Source of the DNA: Fomes fomentarius
Lineage: Eukaryota; Basidiomycota; Agaricomycetes; Polyporales; Polyporaceae
Assembly: GCA_022606135.1 (NCBI GenBank)
Contig: JABYQN010000007.1
Span: 1,488,001 to 1,552,000, forward strand
Direction of reading: 5' to 3'
DNA: 64,000 nt
A program made the position numbers and the translations under genes. Numbering within the stretch: the stretch's first letter is position 1; every line of letters starts with the position of its first letter. Below are positions 25,154 to 37,148 of this stretch, in pieces. The notes under the pieces were generated by a model. It did no database searches. It saw only the letters and a list, made by a program, of their open reading frames with translations, and was not told the DNA's origin.

Positions 25154-27763
25154 ATGATGACAACGAACTCAATAACCCTCGTCGAGGGTCGTGCGTCACC
25201 CGCTACTCCCAACAACTCCCCGCCTCCTTCACGCGAAGGTCATAAACAAGTGTCTCCCGCTAACTCGGATGACTCCTCCTTTGCATACGACCTCTCCGAC
25301 CTCTCGTTCAACTATGAGCGCGATCAGATCGTTCGGGTTTCCAAGCGTCACTCCAAGTCTTCCTCTTCTCCGCCGACACCTGTGGATTCCCCGCCTTCGT
25401 CGAAGGCTCCTTCACCTGTGCCTGCACCTCCTTTACAGAATATCTACTCCCGGCCTGCTCCCCTTACGCGGTCAGAATCCCTCCCTCAAGAGTCTGTCTA
25501 TCAACCACGTCATTTTCAGCGTGCGGTCTCTGGTCCTTTAGCGATCACACCAGCAGGGACGGTACGCGGCTTTTCTGCTCTTGCAACCTCGAATGCGGGA
25601 ACTGGTCGCAAGATGGGTGGCCCGCGGCGGGTACGACTTGAAGACCTTCCGGAAGGTGACGCTCAGCCGAAACCCAATGCGCAGACAGGTACGGGATACA
25701 GCCTCGACGAGAAGGAGAACCAGCGTGCCGCCCGCGCGCTTCGCCCTACACGGCCCCTTGGCAAGCCACTGGCGGCGGAGAGGATATCAGAAGTTCACGA
25801 AGAGCCAGAACCGCCAGTCGCTGCACCGTATGGTGCAACACACTTTCCTGTGCGACCTCGACGATCTGCCAGCCTCAGCGATACTCCACCACTCATAGAT
25901 CCCGGACCTGAACATGTCGGAGGATATATGCGACCAGGGACCTCACAAGGTGCCCGGAGAGTCACGATCGAAGAGAAATTCCGTCAGGAACGGGAGATAG
26001 CGGTTGAACAGGAGAGAGGTATGTTATATTCGCAATTGCATTGGGGTTGGTGCTAACAACAAACAGCTCGTGCACATGCACTTGGGTACATGCCTGCTCC
26101 CTCGCCAACTGTACAACCACATCTACGCCATCATCGCAAAGATTCTGACACCATGCGTGGTGGAGGTTCGCCGACTGCTGTCGAGGGGAATCGATTTCGG
26201 AGGACTGAGCCTGGAATGGACGTCCCTCCACATAAACAGGTCGTGACTTGGGACGATGACTTACCTCCCGCTCCTCTCCCCGCTCCTCAGACGGCCCCAC
26301 AGGCATTTCCTTCCGTTGCTACCAACGCAGCGAGTGATAAATCTGGGAAGACTTTCACCGTATGCACTAGTCTTGATGATCTGACGGATGCACGTATTGA
26401 TCGGGTGGTGTCAGGTCAACAAGAAAGTGTACCAGCGCATGGACATGATTGGCAAGGGTGGATCATCTCGTGTGTACAGGGTCATGACGCCCAGCCACGA
26501 GATCTACGCTCTGAAGCGCGTTCAGCTCGACAAGCTCGACCCGGACACGATGTTGGGATATCAGAACGAGATCTCTCTGTTGAAGCGGTTAGAAGGCAAC
26601 AACCGCATCATCAGGTTGTACGACAGCGAGTTGAAACATAGTGCGGGAGGAGGCAAGGGAATGCTACTCCTCATCATGGAGTGCGGAGAGGTCGACCTCG
26701 CCAAGCTACTTTCCGAGCAGCAGAAGGAGCCCATGGATCCAGTATGGGTTGCATACTATTGGAAACAGGTACATCTCACGAAACCGCTGCACTAATGTGA
26801 GCCATGGGCTAAAGCAGTGGAGTAGATGCTCCAAGCGGTACATGTTATCCACGAGGAGAAGATCGTCCACTCTGACCTGAAGCCCGCAAATTTCGTCCTT
26901 GTCAAAGGCCAGCTGAAGCTGATCGACTTCGGCATTGCGAACGCGATTGCTAATGACACTACCAACATCCAACGTGATAGTCAAATAGGTACCGTGAACT
27001 ACATGTCGCCTGAAGCGATAGAGCTCCAGGAGGGCATGCGGCGCCTCAAACTCGGTCGTCCATCCGACATCTGGTCGCTGGGCTGTATCCTTTACCAGAT
27101 GGTGTATGGTCAGCCGCCATTCGCCGCGTTCCAGAATCCGCTGCAAAAAATGAAGCTCATCCCTAACGAGAACTATGTCATCGAGTTTCCGGAATACGCC
27201 GTCCCTCTCATGCAGAAACGGACAAATTCGAACAATCCCAATACTGAGCCGTCACCCCCGCAGAAGCTCGACCACCTGAAAGCACGCGTGCCGCAGAGCA
27301 TCATCAAAACGTTGGAGAGCTGTCTCGTCCGGAACCCGAAGGAACGGGCGACTATCCCCGAATTGTTGCAGCAGAATTGGCTCGAACGTACGTCCTGCGC
27401 TCTTTTCTGTGTCTTGCGTGGACCTGACATGCCATGACATGGTTCAGCACAACCGACTCGACTGCCTACGCCCCCGCGCGAGCCTGACATTCCTCTTGAG
27501 TTGCGGCTCAAGGATGACGAGACAATTATCAACCCGCATTTTATGACGCAACTGCTCCGGTACGGAATTCGTCTGGCTAGGGAACACGGCGATGAGGTTG
27601 AGAACTGGTCGCAAGAGAAGCTAGAGGCTGATGCTATGGTATGTGTCGCTGTGCTACTCAGCGCATATGCGGGTGGCTTCTCACACTGTTCCTACAGCGA
27701 CTTGTCACAGAGCTGAAAAGGATTAATCTTGAAGCAGTGTCTCAACAGGTGCTACAGCCATAA
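25154..27763 (+). CDS. MPS1: Mps1/TTK dual-specificity protein kinase
   Basis: Six exons: 25154-26018, 26067-26359, 26415-26768, 26826-27387, 27448-27638, 27698-27763; 776 residues. The first 385 residues are Ser/Pro-rich and disordered. The kinase domain (about 390-690) has glycine loop IGKGGSSRVYRV, the Lys in YALKRV, the altered HRD motif HSDLKPANFVLV, LIDFGIANAI, the activation-loop block DSQIGTVNYMSPEA and DIWSLGCILYQMVYG. The HSDLKPANF plus GTVNYMSPEA pair is the signature of the Mps1/TTK/Mph1 family, which phosphorylates kinetochore proteins in the spindle assembly checkpoint and acts in spindle-pole duplication. After the kinase domain a short helical tail (LRYGIRLAREHG) follows. A second ATG lies immediately after the first (MM). 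Confidence 0.93.
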
Positions 27764-29022
27764 TCCCTTCGTCTCTATCGATGTTGCACTCGCATAACCT
27801 GATCTCACTATGATCTATGGTCATTGCCCTCATCGGCACGTACGTTTGCCCCGACTGCGCATGCCAGTGGACATCGCGACGAGCTGGTCGTTTCCACCGT
27901 CAGTTGATGGTCGATAGCGGCGCGCGCAGGGCGCGGGAACTTCTCGCCCCTTCGCGTGGCAGCCAAAGCATGTCGAAGAAGTCCCTCTTTCGTTGATTTG
28001 AACCTGTTTGATTATCTCGCTATGCTATGTCGCTTCGCCGCTGTCGTTCCACCTCTCGCTACATCACTCAGCATCATACACTTCGCAGTTTTCGGCTTCC
28101 GCAACAACCCCCTCTCGATTCCTCGCATTTTGCTGGTTCTCCTCTGAAATTCCGCCTTTGCATCTCATGTGTATGTGTTATGGATCTGGACCCTGGTCTC
28201 CCTTCTTTACACACCTTCGCACTCATACTGTACTACACATAGTCCTGCATCCAATGTCGCTGTCTCATATGCAACACCATTTGTACGTCTCTCCTAGCAT
28301 TGTCCCCGAATTCCTCCAACCAATCATGAGTTCATCTTGGAATTTCGATACGCGTCCTAGATGTTTGTCTTTGCTGCTGCTGTTGCCGTAGAACTTGCTG
28401 CTAAGTCATGATCAGTGCTGCTTGCTCCCTCTGCTGTGGATATCGATGTTGTCTATGCATTTCTCTCTGCTCTCAGCCGCGGTTCACTGGGGCACAATGA
28501 TATACGCTTCCGGCGATACATAGTCCGACCTATCCTACTAGCCTGTCTGTCGCGAGTCTATCTGATTTGTACACCGAACGTCCTTATGTAATGGTCATCA
28601 ACAGCGTGCACCAACTCCGTCCATTGATGACGTGTGGCTTGAAGCGAAGGCCGCGTTCGGGACTACTAGTACATGCATTTTCGCATCGGAGCTGGTACGT
28701 TCATACCATGAAGCCGGTATGTCCACTATGAACACTATGTTCTCACAGGGTCGCATGCTAATGAATGTGCTCAGGTTATTGCATGCAATCAGGCGAACAC
28801 GCGACCATTATATTGTTACGACATGAGCGGAGGTGTACTTAATATCCCACTGTACCGCGTTTGTGCCGTCACCTTCTGGTCACCGTTCCGTAAATGTCAA
28901 TAAACGAGTGGGCACGCACGTCCTTTCATTCCCCGGTGAGCTTCCCTGCAGTGCAGAATGTGATATGTATGAGGCCTGGTATGTCTGACTCCGACTGAAC
29001 GCATCTTGAAAACACCTTCAGA
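27764..29022. other. Gene-free stretch of 1.3 kb
   Basis: Open frames here are short, C/T-rich and overlap in several frames without conserved motifs. I see no gene. Confidence 0.55.
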
Positions 29023-30838
29023 ATGGCTCGCAACACTCCTAGTAGCCTCAACTTGCTACCGCCAACTATCCGACAGGGACTCCTAAACCTGCCCGGTGCA
29101 ACGTTCGAGAGCAAGCGCACCGCGGAACGGCTCCTAGAAGATGACAGGGAGAAGCACCACTGCTTCTGGAAGAGGGCCGGATGGCATAATCATCTAAGCC
29201 ACCAGTGAGTTTTGTCCATTCACACCCTGTGACACTATATGAATGTGGTGATCGTACTCTAGCATATTGACCGCATATGACCTTGGCGCTCCCGCGTCAC
29301 TTCTGCACAAGATCTTCACAGAAGAAGAGAAGGCCCAAGTGGCAATGTACGAGTTTGAGCGTCAGGAAGATGGCGAAGAGCAATACATTCAGCAGACAGT
29401 CACACTGGAAAATTGGAAAATCTTTCTGGGTGACAAGAGGTCCGTACGGTACAGCACACAGAAGAGGCATTGATGTTAACGTTGATGAGACCTATTCAGG
29501 AACTATCCGGGTTATCTACTATTCTTCACGGAGCAAATAGCAACCCGCAGCGTCGGGGACATTTTAGAATTCTTCCTATTCTCGTCAGCCGCGAATGAGG
29601 AGGGAGTATGTATGCTACTCCGTTCTATAGCAGGATTGTGAGTCAAGTCACTCACGGATATGCGGATTGTGCCCCTTCTGAATCTCAGGGTCAGCCTACA
29701 TCCTTTGATCCAATTAGGGGTAAGTAGCTAATACTAGCATACTCCTACTTTCCGCCGGAATCGTTGAATGAATTCCCATAGTTTGGGGCAGAGTTTGGTA
29801 GCGATGCAATGATCGCACAAGGTAAGTTTTAGACCGTGCTTTGTATGCGACTCAAGTTGCCCTGACCGTAGTCTCTCAGGACTAGCTCAGGTCGCCGTTT
29901 CTCCAGTATTCCAGCCGGATGTATTTCATCCAGCGCTACCACCGGAATTACATACCAGCAGCTCTGCAGATACCACTTATCGTCAACCTTCCAAAAGCCA
30001 CTCTATACTTTCCATCCTTCGACAGTTATACGACTCCGATATCATGAAGCCGGCCATGCCATTCGTCCCCGACGTGCACATACGCGTGCGCTTTGCAGAG
30101 GCATGGACGGACGGCAGACCGGAAGAGATTCGCCGACTCACCTCCCTCTGGCAAATCGACACCACGCGCGGTCAGGCTGAGATCGACGGCAAGGTCGAAG
30201 AGCTTCTCTGGGCGACAACGCTGCTCCTGGCGGGCACGACGCCGCGCGGACGCAAGCCCCACCTCGACTTCTTCTGGATGCACACGCTCAACATGTCGCT
30301 CCTCCTGCCCTCGCTCCTTTCCGCGATACCCTCCATGGAATCTAAAGTGACGCTCCTTCGGGGCTTCCTCTCCCTCATGCTCCTGTACATCACCGCGCGC
30401 GGCCGCCCGCGCATCGACGTGGACTTGTTGATGTCCTACACGGACACCCCACGCCCGCCCAACGTCATGGGGCCGTCGCCCGATTCAGGTGCGAGTGCGC
30501 TCGGCGATCCGCGAAACGCAGCGGACTGCAGTCCCTGGCCCGCAATAATATCCTCTGTGCTGCATTCCCCCGACGCGCACACGCTGAAGGTTATCCGCAC
30601 ACTGTGTTATGCCGCACAGCGGTATGGGCGCACGCCACCCGGAGGCGCGATCGGCGCGTTCGCAGGCGGGGAGGGGAGGGAGACGCTTCCGGGGACGGCA
30701 AAGATGGATGGGACAATTTTCATACGTGCGGCGGGGCTCGTTATGAATGCGAAGGGGTGGGTGTCGCATGGACAGGAGGAGAGACCTTGGGTCACGGCCC
30801 CGATGTGCTGGGAGGGTGTCTGGTTACTGCAGGATTGA
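29023..30838 (+). CDS. Questin-oxidase-like protein (DUF4243), copy 2
   Basis: Six exons: 29023-29204, 29263-29439, 29500-29637, 29689-29719 (31 nt), 29782-29821, 29880-30838; 508 residues. The sequence parallels copy 1 throughout: LLPPTIRQGLLNLPGATFES, WHNHLSHQ/H ILTAYDLGAP, NWKIFLGDKRNYPGYLLFF, LHPLIQLGFGAEFGSDAMIA, LDFFWMHTLNMSLLLPSL and HSPDAHTLKVIRTLCYAAQRYG. All five introns fall at the same places and phases as in copy 1, and exon 6 has the same length (959 nt), so the two are gene duplicates that have diverged (roughly 60% identical by eye in exon 6). The C-terminal residues differ. Like copy 1 it is a putative Baeyer-Villiger-type oxidase of unknown substrate. Confidence 0.88.
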
Positions 30839-31241
30839 TTGTTGGAGGAGTCTGTTGGAGCTGGCATATGTGGCATTTGATGCCGCACCATTGACTATTT
30901 GGGCGAACGACGTGAAAACCTTTCGTGTAGAGCGAATACGACTTTTGGAGGATAGAGGTCAGGAGAATGGGCCGAGCGTACTTGTTCGCACTTGGAGCGC
31001 GTACCGGCAAAACGAAGACAGCGGGCGTAGATACGATGGTATAGTCGATGTCACGTCGTCCTTAGCCTGACTGTTGGTGCATCTTTCATCTGCCAGAAGT
31101 CTCATATCAAAAGCCCTGAACTTCGCGAGGCTGTGCGATTTCCGTAGGTGAGTAGTACAACGAGAGTCACTTATCCAAGAAAGCGTACGTGAAGATACAC
31201 TTTAGATTCATAGTCAATATATACTTCATAAGAACTCGTCC
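30839..31241. other. Convergent intergenic, no gene seen
   Basis: This 403-bp stretch lies between two 3' ends, DUF4243 copy 2 (+) and the acyl-CoA ligase (-). Nothing was recognised. Confidence 0.6.
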
Positions 31242-33633
31242 TCACAACTTCGCTTGCGGCGCCCTCAGCTGTTGCTCATACCGCTCCTGCAGCACCCGGC
31301 GAAGCACCTTTCCCGTCGGGTTCTTCGGAATCTATGGCGGATCCATCAGCACGTCCATCGTCGTATAGCATATATGCACTAAAATCAAGGCGCACCTCTT
31401 CGACGACTTCAATACCCCCCGCAGCCACTTGTACTTGCTCAGATTCTTCTGGATCCACGCACCCAGCGCCCGCACGACCTCGCGTTCCCCTTGCCTGCGG
31501 CCCTCCTCACTGAGGACGACCCACGCCCGCGGGACCTTCTCGTCGGACGTCCGACCGCCCGACACACCGGCGACAGCCACGTCCGAGATGAGCCTGTCCG
31601 GATAGGCGAGGAGTGCGTTCTCTATCTCCGTCGGCGATACCTGCGAGCCGGACACCTTGAGCGTATCTTTTGACCGCTCGACGAAGCTTTGCGGCACCGC
31701 GGGACGCAAGTCAGCACCGTCTCGATCGGAACTGGAAAGGGACGAGGAGAACCCACTAGAGATGGTTGTCGTCTATACGGAAGCGGTCGCCCGTCCGCAG
31801 CCAGCCGTCGATGAATGTCTCTTTGGACGCCTTGTCGTTGCGCCAGTACCCAAGTGCGACGTTCTCGCCCTTCATCCACAGCTCCCCTGGCTCGTTGGGC
31901 CCTGCGAGCGTGCCGTCGTCGCGCACTATGCGCGCCTCAACTCCGGGCAAGAGCACACCTACGCTTCCGAGCCGTGACCCGCCGAACTTGGATACAGACC
32001 GGGTTGCGGAGACCGTCTGAGAGAAAGCGCGTAAGACACCAGAGACTACCGCAATGTCGAGAATCGTTCTAGACCCACGCATTCCGACATTCCGTATCCT
32101 GAAGGAATACAGGATATCAGGTCAACTACGGTGCGGAGTTGACGGGGGGAGGAAGTGTTGGCTCACCTTCAGCGACTTGGACGTTGTTCTTGAGCAAGGT
32201 CTTGAATGCAATGGCGATCTTCGGTGGCAGATGGGCGGCGCCACTCCCCGTCATCACCACAGAGCTCAGATCGACCTCCTTGGTGCGCTTGTGGTTTACG
32301 ATTTGCAAGATCGCTGGCGGCGTCATAGGCAACGTCGAGATACGGTACCTGTCAGTAGCACTCAAGTGAGTCTCTGCACTCATTCCTACATGTAGGGAGA
32401 GCCTACTTCGGAATGAGATCAAGGACGAGGTCGACGTTCCACCTCGGGATGATGATAGTCAGGACTGCTGACCAAACCGGGCGGATACACGAGAAGTGCA
32501 GGCCGTAAGTGTGGTACATGGGCAGGAATCCAAGCGTAACGGGTACTTGAGTCTGATCGATCAGCGGGTTAAATATGGAAGGACAGTGTAAGAAGAAGCC
32601 GTAGACACAGGTCTACCCGTGAACGAACCTCAAACATGGGATTTGGCCCGTCAGACTCGACCGTGACCGCTACCTGAATCATTGATACGATTATATTCCG
32701 ATGTGAGACCATCACAGCTATGTAGGCGGTGAGATCTCGCGCGGGGCTAGTTCAGCATCCGAACACTCACCTTTGGGAAGGCCACTGGTGCCACTGGAGA
32801 AGACTAGGTACGCCAATGTGTCTCGCTTGATAGGCTTCGTAGGTACGCGAGACACATTCCGTTTCCGAACTTCTCGGACAGCATGCGCAAGAGTCTGTCG
32901 TCCATGGGCTCCTCCTTCGAGGACGTATACGCGGTCATCGGGTAAGCCAAGCTTGCGTGCTGCTTCGAGGGCTTGAGGGAGTAGGGTCGAGTGCACCAAC
33001 AGACGCGAGACCTCGGAGGTTCGCAACAGGTGGTCAAGCTCGAAGGCAGTCGCACCAGAGGGTATCAGCGAGAAGGGGATCGCGACGCGGAAGAGGGCGT
33101 GCACGAGAGTGATGTATTCCTGCAATGCGCGTCAGTCGCGAACGCTGCTCAATCCCTCTCATGTCCGTCCTGGTGGCTGCTCATAATGGGGCAGAGCAGC
33201 ATTCCGCTGGCGTGCGACTCCTCGGAACGGGCCAAGAGCAGCCGAACAGGGACTAAGCGAGGGGAGCTTATTGCTGCCTATTTCACGACCGCCTGCTTCA
33301 AGATGACGCCCAGCTCCCCGCCGTGTTGCAAGAGACCATGTACGATTGACTCGAGAACTGTTGACTCACAAGACAGTTTGTACTCATGATCCCCACCATC
33401 TCGCCCTCCGGCGCGAATTCCAGACCACCTTCGGACACAGGGGTCACGAGCGCGGTCGCACAGTCATAAACCCTCTCCTTGAACTCGTTCTTCTTCCATG
33501 ACTTTGCGGCAAGCGGGTCAATGAAGAGAACCTTGTCCTCGGGACTCTTGAGCGCGTCGGAAGCGAAGATGAACTCGTGCACGTTGCATCCGGGGATTTG
33601 GGGGAGCGGTGGGTACAGCGACTTGTAGTGCAT
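31242..33633 (-). CDS. Acyl-CoA ligase (4-coumarate-CoA ligase-like), peroxisomal AKL end
   Basis: Nine exons: 33633-33370, 33119-32771, 32717-32629, 32552-32407, 32348-32167, 32098-32079 (20 nt), 32016-31757, 31686-31396, 31331-31242; about 563 residues. ANL-family motifs in order: P-loop LVFSSGTSGLPKAVMVSHRN, LPMYHTYGLHF, GYGMSEC, GELWMKGENVALGYW, the adenylate-binding GWLRTGDRFRIDDN, ERSKDTLKVSGSQVSP and the catalytic Lys in IPKNPTGKVLRR. It activates a carboxylic acid with ATP and CoA. The last three residues AKL form a type 1 peroxisomal signal. Oddities: intron 1 is 250 nt, long for this window, and the run CCCCCC at 31415-31420 must be one base longer to read WLRGGIEVVEEIPKNPTGK; only then do the exon lengths sum to a multiple of three (1692). 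Confidence 0.88.
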
Positions 33634-34167
33634 CTCCGAGAGCAATCTAGGGCGAGCGAACCAAGAGCGGCGAGGAAAGCTGGTGGGTGTGTATGTACGA
33701 GTGCGTTCGGGGAATATGTAGTTCCTCACTGTCAGGCTTGACCACGCGGGGTCCGGCTTGTGTGGGTCATATCGGCGACCTTTGAGCCGGTATGGATGAT
33801 GGTGGGTACTGGGTAGACACCTGATCACTACCAGAGCTGCTTGACGGCGGCGCCCTTGCTGACGGTGTGAACGCCGTCTTCTACTTACGGCCCGAGCTCG
33901 CAACTTGCCATAACCGTCATGCCGGCTTTGTGCTGCCATACAATCTCCCTAAGCAAAGTACTACGCGTAACCTGTGGACGCACCTCCGAGCTGCGCCGTT
34001 ACACCCGGACGAGCAACGTGCCAGAATCGCGCCGATTCCCTGCCATTGCGTGGGATATATACTTGACACCGCTAGATCGCACTGCGACGCTCAATAGGAT
34101 CCGGGCTCAGTGATTTGTCAAAGGGCTTCATGCTAAACCGTTTCACGGGAGACGCGACCCCGAGAGT

Positions 34168-34178
34168 GGGGGGGGGGG
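34168..34178. repeat. Poly-G run (11 G)
   Basis: Eleven consecutive G on the plus strand in an otherwise mixed intergenic region. Its length may be unreliable, since shorter homopolymers in this window appear under-called. Confidence 0.8.
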
Positions 34179-35112
34179 CGGGATAGAAAGAGGGGCAAGA
34201 GTCGACTGTGAGTCTGTGTCTTGACTTGGAGGGAGCATGCGCACTTCTTTCAGTCTCCCCTAGGCAGATAGTATGTATATGATCTATGCATGTGGGGGAA
34301 GGTCGATCAGTTCCTTGTCATGTTTGCGCTTATCACTGGACAAAAAACCACCTAATAGCAGGGCTTAGGGCTACTTCTAACTGAGTTACGTCAGCGTGTG
34401 CACTGACAGCATGTATAGTACTTAAGTAGCAGTACTTAGGCGGCCAAGCAATTGTGTCCCCTCACCCACACTTCACAGCGATCATTGACTACGCCTACTG
34501 CGACAAGAGACTCGAAGCTGCACAGGAGCTGCATTGCATTTACCCCCGCGCCCCGCAAATTCCCCACAAGAGATGAGAAGCTGCCGATTGCACTAGGTTG
34601 CTTTTGGTCAAGTGAGCGATCAGATTCAACTTTTTTTTTGGAATCCTTGTGTATCGCCCGGGAGGGCCGAGCCCTATGGTATTAGGCAAAACACCACATG
34701 TCGACAACTGCGTACACTAGAACTTAATAAGAGTGTCACTAGATGCAGGTAAGATTCAACGTTCTTCAACTCCGCGCTCAACTTGAGCCTCCCCAGGGCC
34801 CAATCGTAATGAGTTTTTTGAAGATTCTTGAGGACCAAGCGTGCGGAACGCCTAGCATGAACCCCTCTGTGTCCGCAAACTCAAGTCGCCCAGCGCAATC
34901 ACACAAGATCGCTCAGGAAGCGGCGCGCAATAAATGCAATGGATCGCAGGCGAATCCTAGACCTCTGGTCTATAAATTCCGAGCGCATCCCGTGCTCCTG
35001 CAGCGCGTAGAACGCACGCTTCTCTTCCAGACTCGGACTCCCGCCTGCCCTGCCCTGCCCTAGACTCTAGGGCTCAGAGTCGAAGGGTTCTCTCGCGTGG
35101 TGCACGCACACA

Positions 35113-35120
35113 TATAAAAA
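35113..35120 (+). promoter_or_regulatory. TATA box of the peroxiredoxin gene
   Basis: TATAAAAA lies 134 bp upstream of the ATG at 35254, followed by a C-rich leader. This is a strong consensus TATA element, suiting an inducible stress gene. Confidence 0.6.
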
Positions 35121-35253
35121 GCCATCAAACACGAATTCGCCTCTGAAACGCATCTTGCTCCCAAGCCGCCACTGAGCTCTGACCTTTTGAGTCTGCGTGC
35201 TCCCTACGACCCCTTGACGAATTCTTACGACCTAGCGTAGTAAGCGTACCACA

Positions 35254-36173
35254 ATGCCCCACCCGCTCATCGGCACCAACGCGCCGACGCTCACCCTTCC
35301 TGGCGCGGACGGCGAGACCTACACGCTGACGCCGGGGACCAAAGGCGTCCCAGTGGCGTTATTCTTCTACCCAAAGTCAGGTATGCACATCCCACCCACG
35401 GTAATCCGGCCGGCGCGCACAGTGACTCAGGCAAGACTCTTGCGCCTTTGTAACGCCACAGGCTCGTATGGTTGCACCAAGGAGGCGTGCCAGTTCCGTG
35501 ACGCACTTGCAGGTAAGCAGCTTGCCCCTTTAGTGTCTGTGACATGTACACGCCAACTCCTATTTCCTGTCAGAGAAGGACCTCTTCAAACGGACTAAGG
35601 TTGAAATTGTCGGCGTGTCTTCAGACCCGGTCGACAAGCAGAAGGCGTTTGTCGATAAGCAGAAGCTGACTGTAAGTCTGGCGTGATCGGGCCCGCGCTC
35701 CGGCCTTTCCTCCATTCCTCCAGAGTCCAGGCTGCATGCTAACTTTGACGACGGCGATTGCGAAGTATCCGGTGTTGAGCGACGCCAAGGGCGAGGCGCG
35801 GAAGGCTTACCATGTCGGAAAGGGTTTGTTTGGGCTCGCGGAGACCGCGCGGGTGACGTTCTTTATCGACCAGGAGGGCGTCGTTCGGTGAGCTAGCGTG
35901 CTTCCTGTTCGTGATGCTTCCCGGGCTGACGGGGTTCTTGTGTTCCTATGCAGGGACGTGCTTGACACGACGCTCAACTACGGCGCACACGTGAAGTTCG
36001 TGACCAAGTGGCTGGACAAGCTCGAGGCGGAAGAGAAGACGGCTGCTGAGCCTGCGGCTGACGCTCCGGCCGCCGCCGGGGAGACCCCCGCGGCCACCAC
36101 GCCTACTGCAGCCAACCCAGAAGGCACAACTGTTGCCGAGCTAAGCCGAGCTGCTGAAGCAGTTCAGGCTTGA
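35254..36173 (+). CDS. Peroxiredoxin Q / BCP-type thioredoxin-dependent peroxidase
   Basis: Five exons: 35254-35380, 35462-35512, 35574-35671, 35766-35887, 35954-36173; 205 residues. The AhpC/TSA fold shows APTLTLPGADGETYTL, VALFFYPKSGSYGCTKEACQ and IVGVSSDPVDKQKAFVDK, then YPVLSDAKGEARKAYHVGKG. The Cys pair in GCTKEAC (C-x4-C) is the peroxidatic and resolving Cys arrangement of the BCP/PrxQ class (yeast Dot5). The preceding Thr/Pro motif is changed to SYG. It reduces hydroperoxides with thioredoxin. The 40-residue C-terminal tail is Ala/Pro/Glu-rich and not part of the fold. Intron 3 ends at a GAAG acceptor 20 nt after a GCTAAC branch site. It is convergent with TIM9. Confidence 0.92.
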
Positions 36174-36605
36174 GGGCATCGGTTTTCCACGCTTGCTGGC
36201 TTTTGGCTGATTCTTGCGCCTCTCAACCAGAGAAGGGTTCCTGTGTTCACTGTGCATCCCTGCATACCATATACCTTGTGTAATAACATCGTAATGAGCT
36301 CCTACAACGTCATACTTGTGCCTCACCCCTTGCGCGGATTGGGGACGTTGCATCCGTGTCGGTCGGACGTGAGGCTCAGAGAAGTCCCGGGAAGTTCGCG
36401 ACGCGTAACGACTTGATGCAACGCCACGAGGTCCGCGGTTGTGTGAAGGCGTAGACGGCTCCGATTCCGAGGAGGGCATCGCGAGTTGAAAGAGAAGGAT
36501 CAGAGAGAACGATTATGTGCTGTCATTATACGTGCTGGAGCAGGGAGGCTATACAATACATATTGGGAAGCAAGGGAGTGAGCCCCGGTGCGTGGTCGCG
36601 CCGGG
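36174..36605. other. Convergent intergenic, no gene seen
   Basis: This 432-bp stretch holds the 3' flanks of peroxiredoxin (+) and TIM9 (-). No coding signal. Confidence 0.6.
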
Positions 36606-37148
36606 TCATTTGCCAATAGCAGAACCTCCCATCATCTCTGACAGACAGCAATGTTGAATGCTACTAGCTCGGAAATTCGGAAACATCCACTCACCAGCAT
36701 TGTGCTCCGCGAATCGCGCTCCGACACGTTCTGAATGCTTCAAGAACTTGTCGGTACAGTTGAGGACACATTGCTCCTGCAATGGGGCCGATGAGCAAGG
36801 AACAGAGATTGCAGCGCGGGCGGCAGACAGGCGACGGAGTCAGCGTTAGCATTGGCGTGGATGTGGGGGTGGTGTCGGAGTGGATAGAAGTGAAGAGCAA
36901 GGAGACGCACCTCTTTTGATGAGAGCGCCTTGCTCGTGAAATCGTTGCAGCACGAGTTGAAGCACCGTTCAACCAGGCCCGAGTACATGCGCATGAAGTC
37001 TTGCATCTGCCCAACCAAATTGCAAACACCGCGTCACCGTGTTCAGAGTTCATTCACCGCAATAGTTCCGGGTGACACGTACCTGCTTCCTCTCAATCAC
37101 CCTCGTCATGTGGGCCTGCTCGGCCGGGTTCATCTGAGAGAAGTCCAT
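36606..37148 (-). CDS. TIM9: Mitochondrial import inner-membrane translocase subunit Tim9
   Basis: Four exons: 37148-37083, 37006-36911, 36776-36695, 36637-36606; 276 nt, 91 residues, the normal Tim9 length. It begins [20 protein letters not shown] and continues [20 protein letters not shown], both close to the Tim9 consensus. The twin CX3C motifs are CFNSC and CVLNC, which form two disulfides in the intermembrane space. The C-terminus reads [20 protein letters not shown] followed by [11 protein letters not shown] from the last 32-nt exon. Tim9 forms a hexameric chaperone with Tim10 that carries hydrophobic carriers from TOM to TIM22. Exons are too short to appear as long open frames. Confidence 0.95.

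Larger units (their letters stand above)
33634..35253. other. Divergent 1.6-kb region with a G11 run
   Basis: It lies between the starts of the acyl-CoA ligase (-) and peroxiredoxin (+) genes. No coding signal beyond short frames. It contains an 11-G homopolymer (34168-34178) and a TATA box for the peroxiredoxin gene. Confidence 0.55.
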
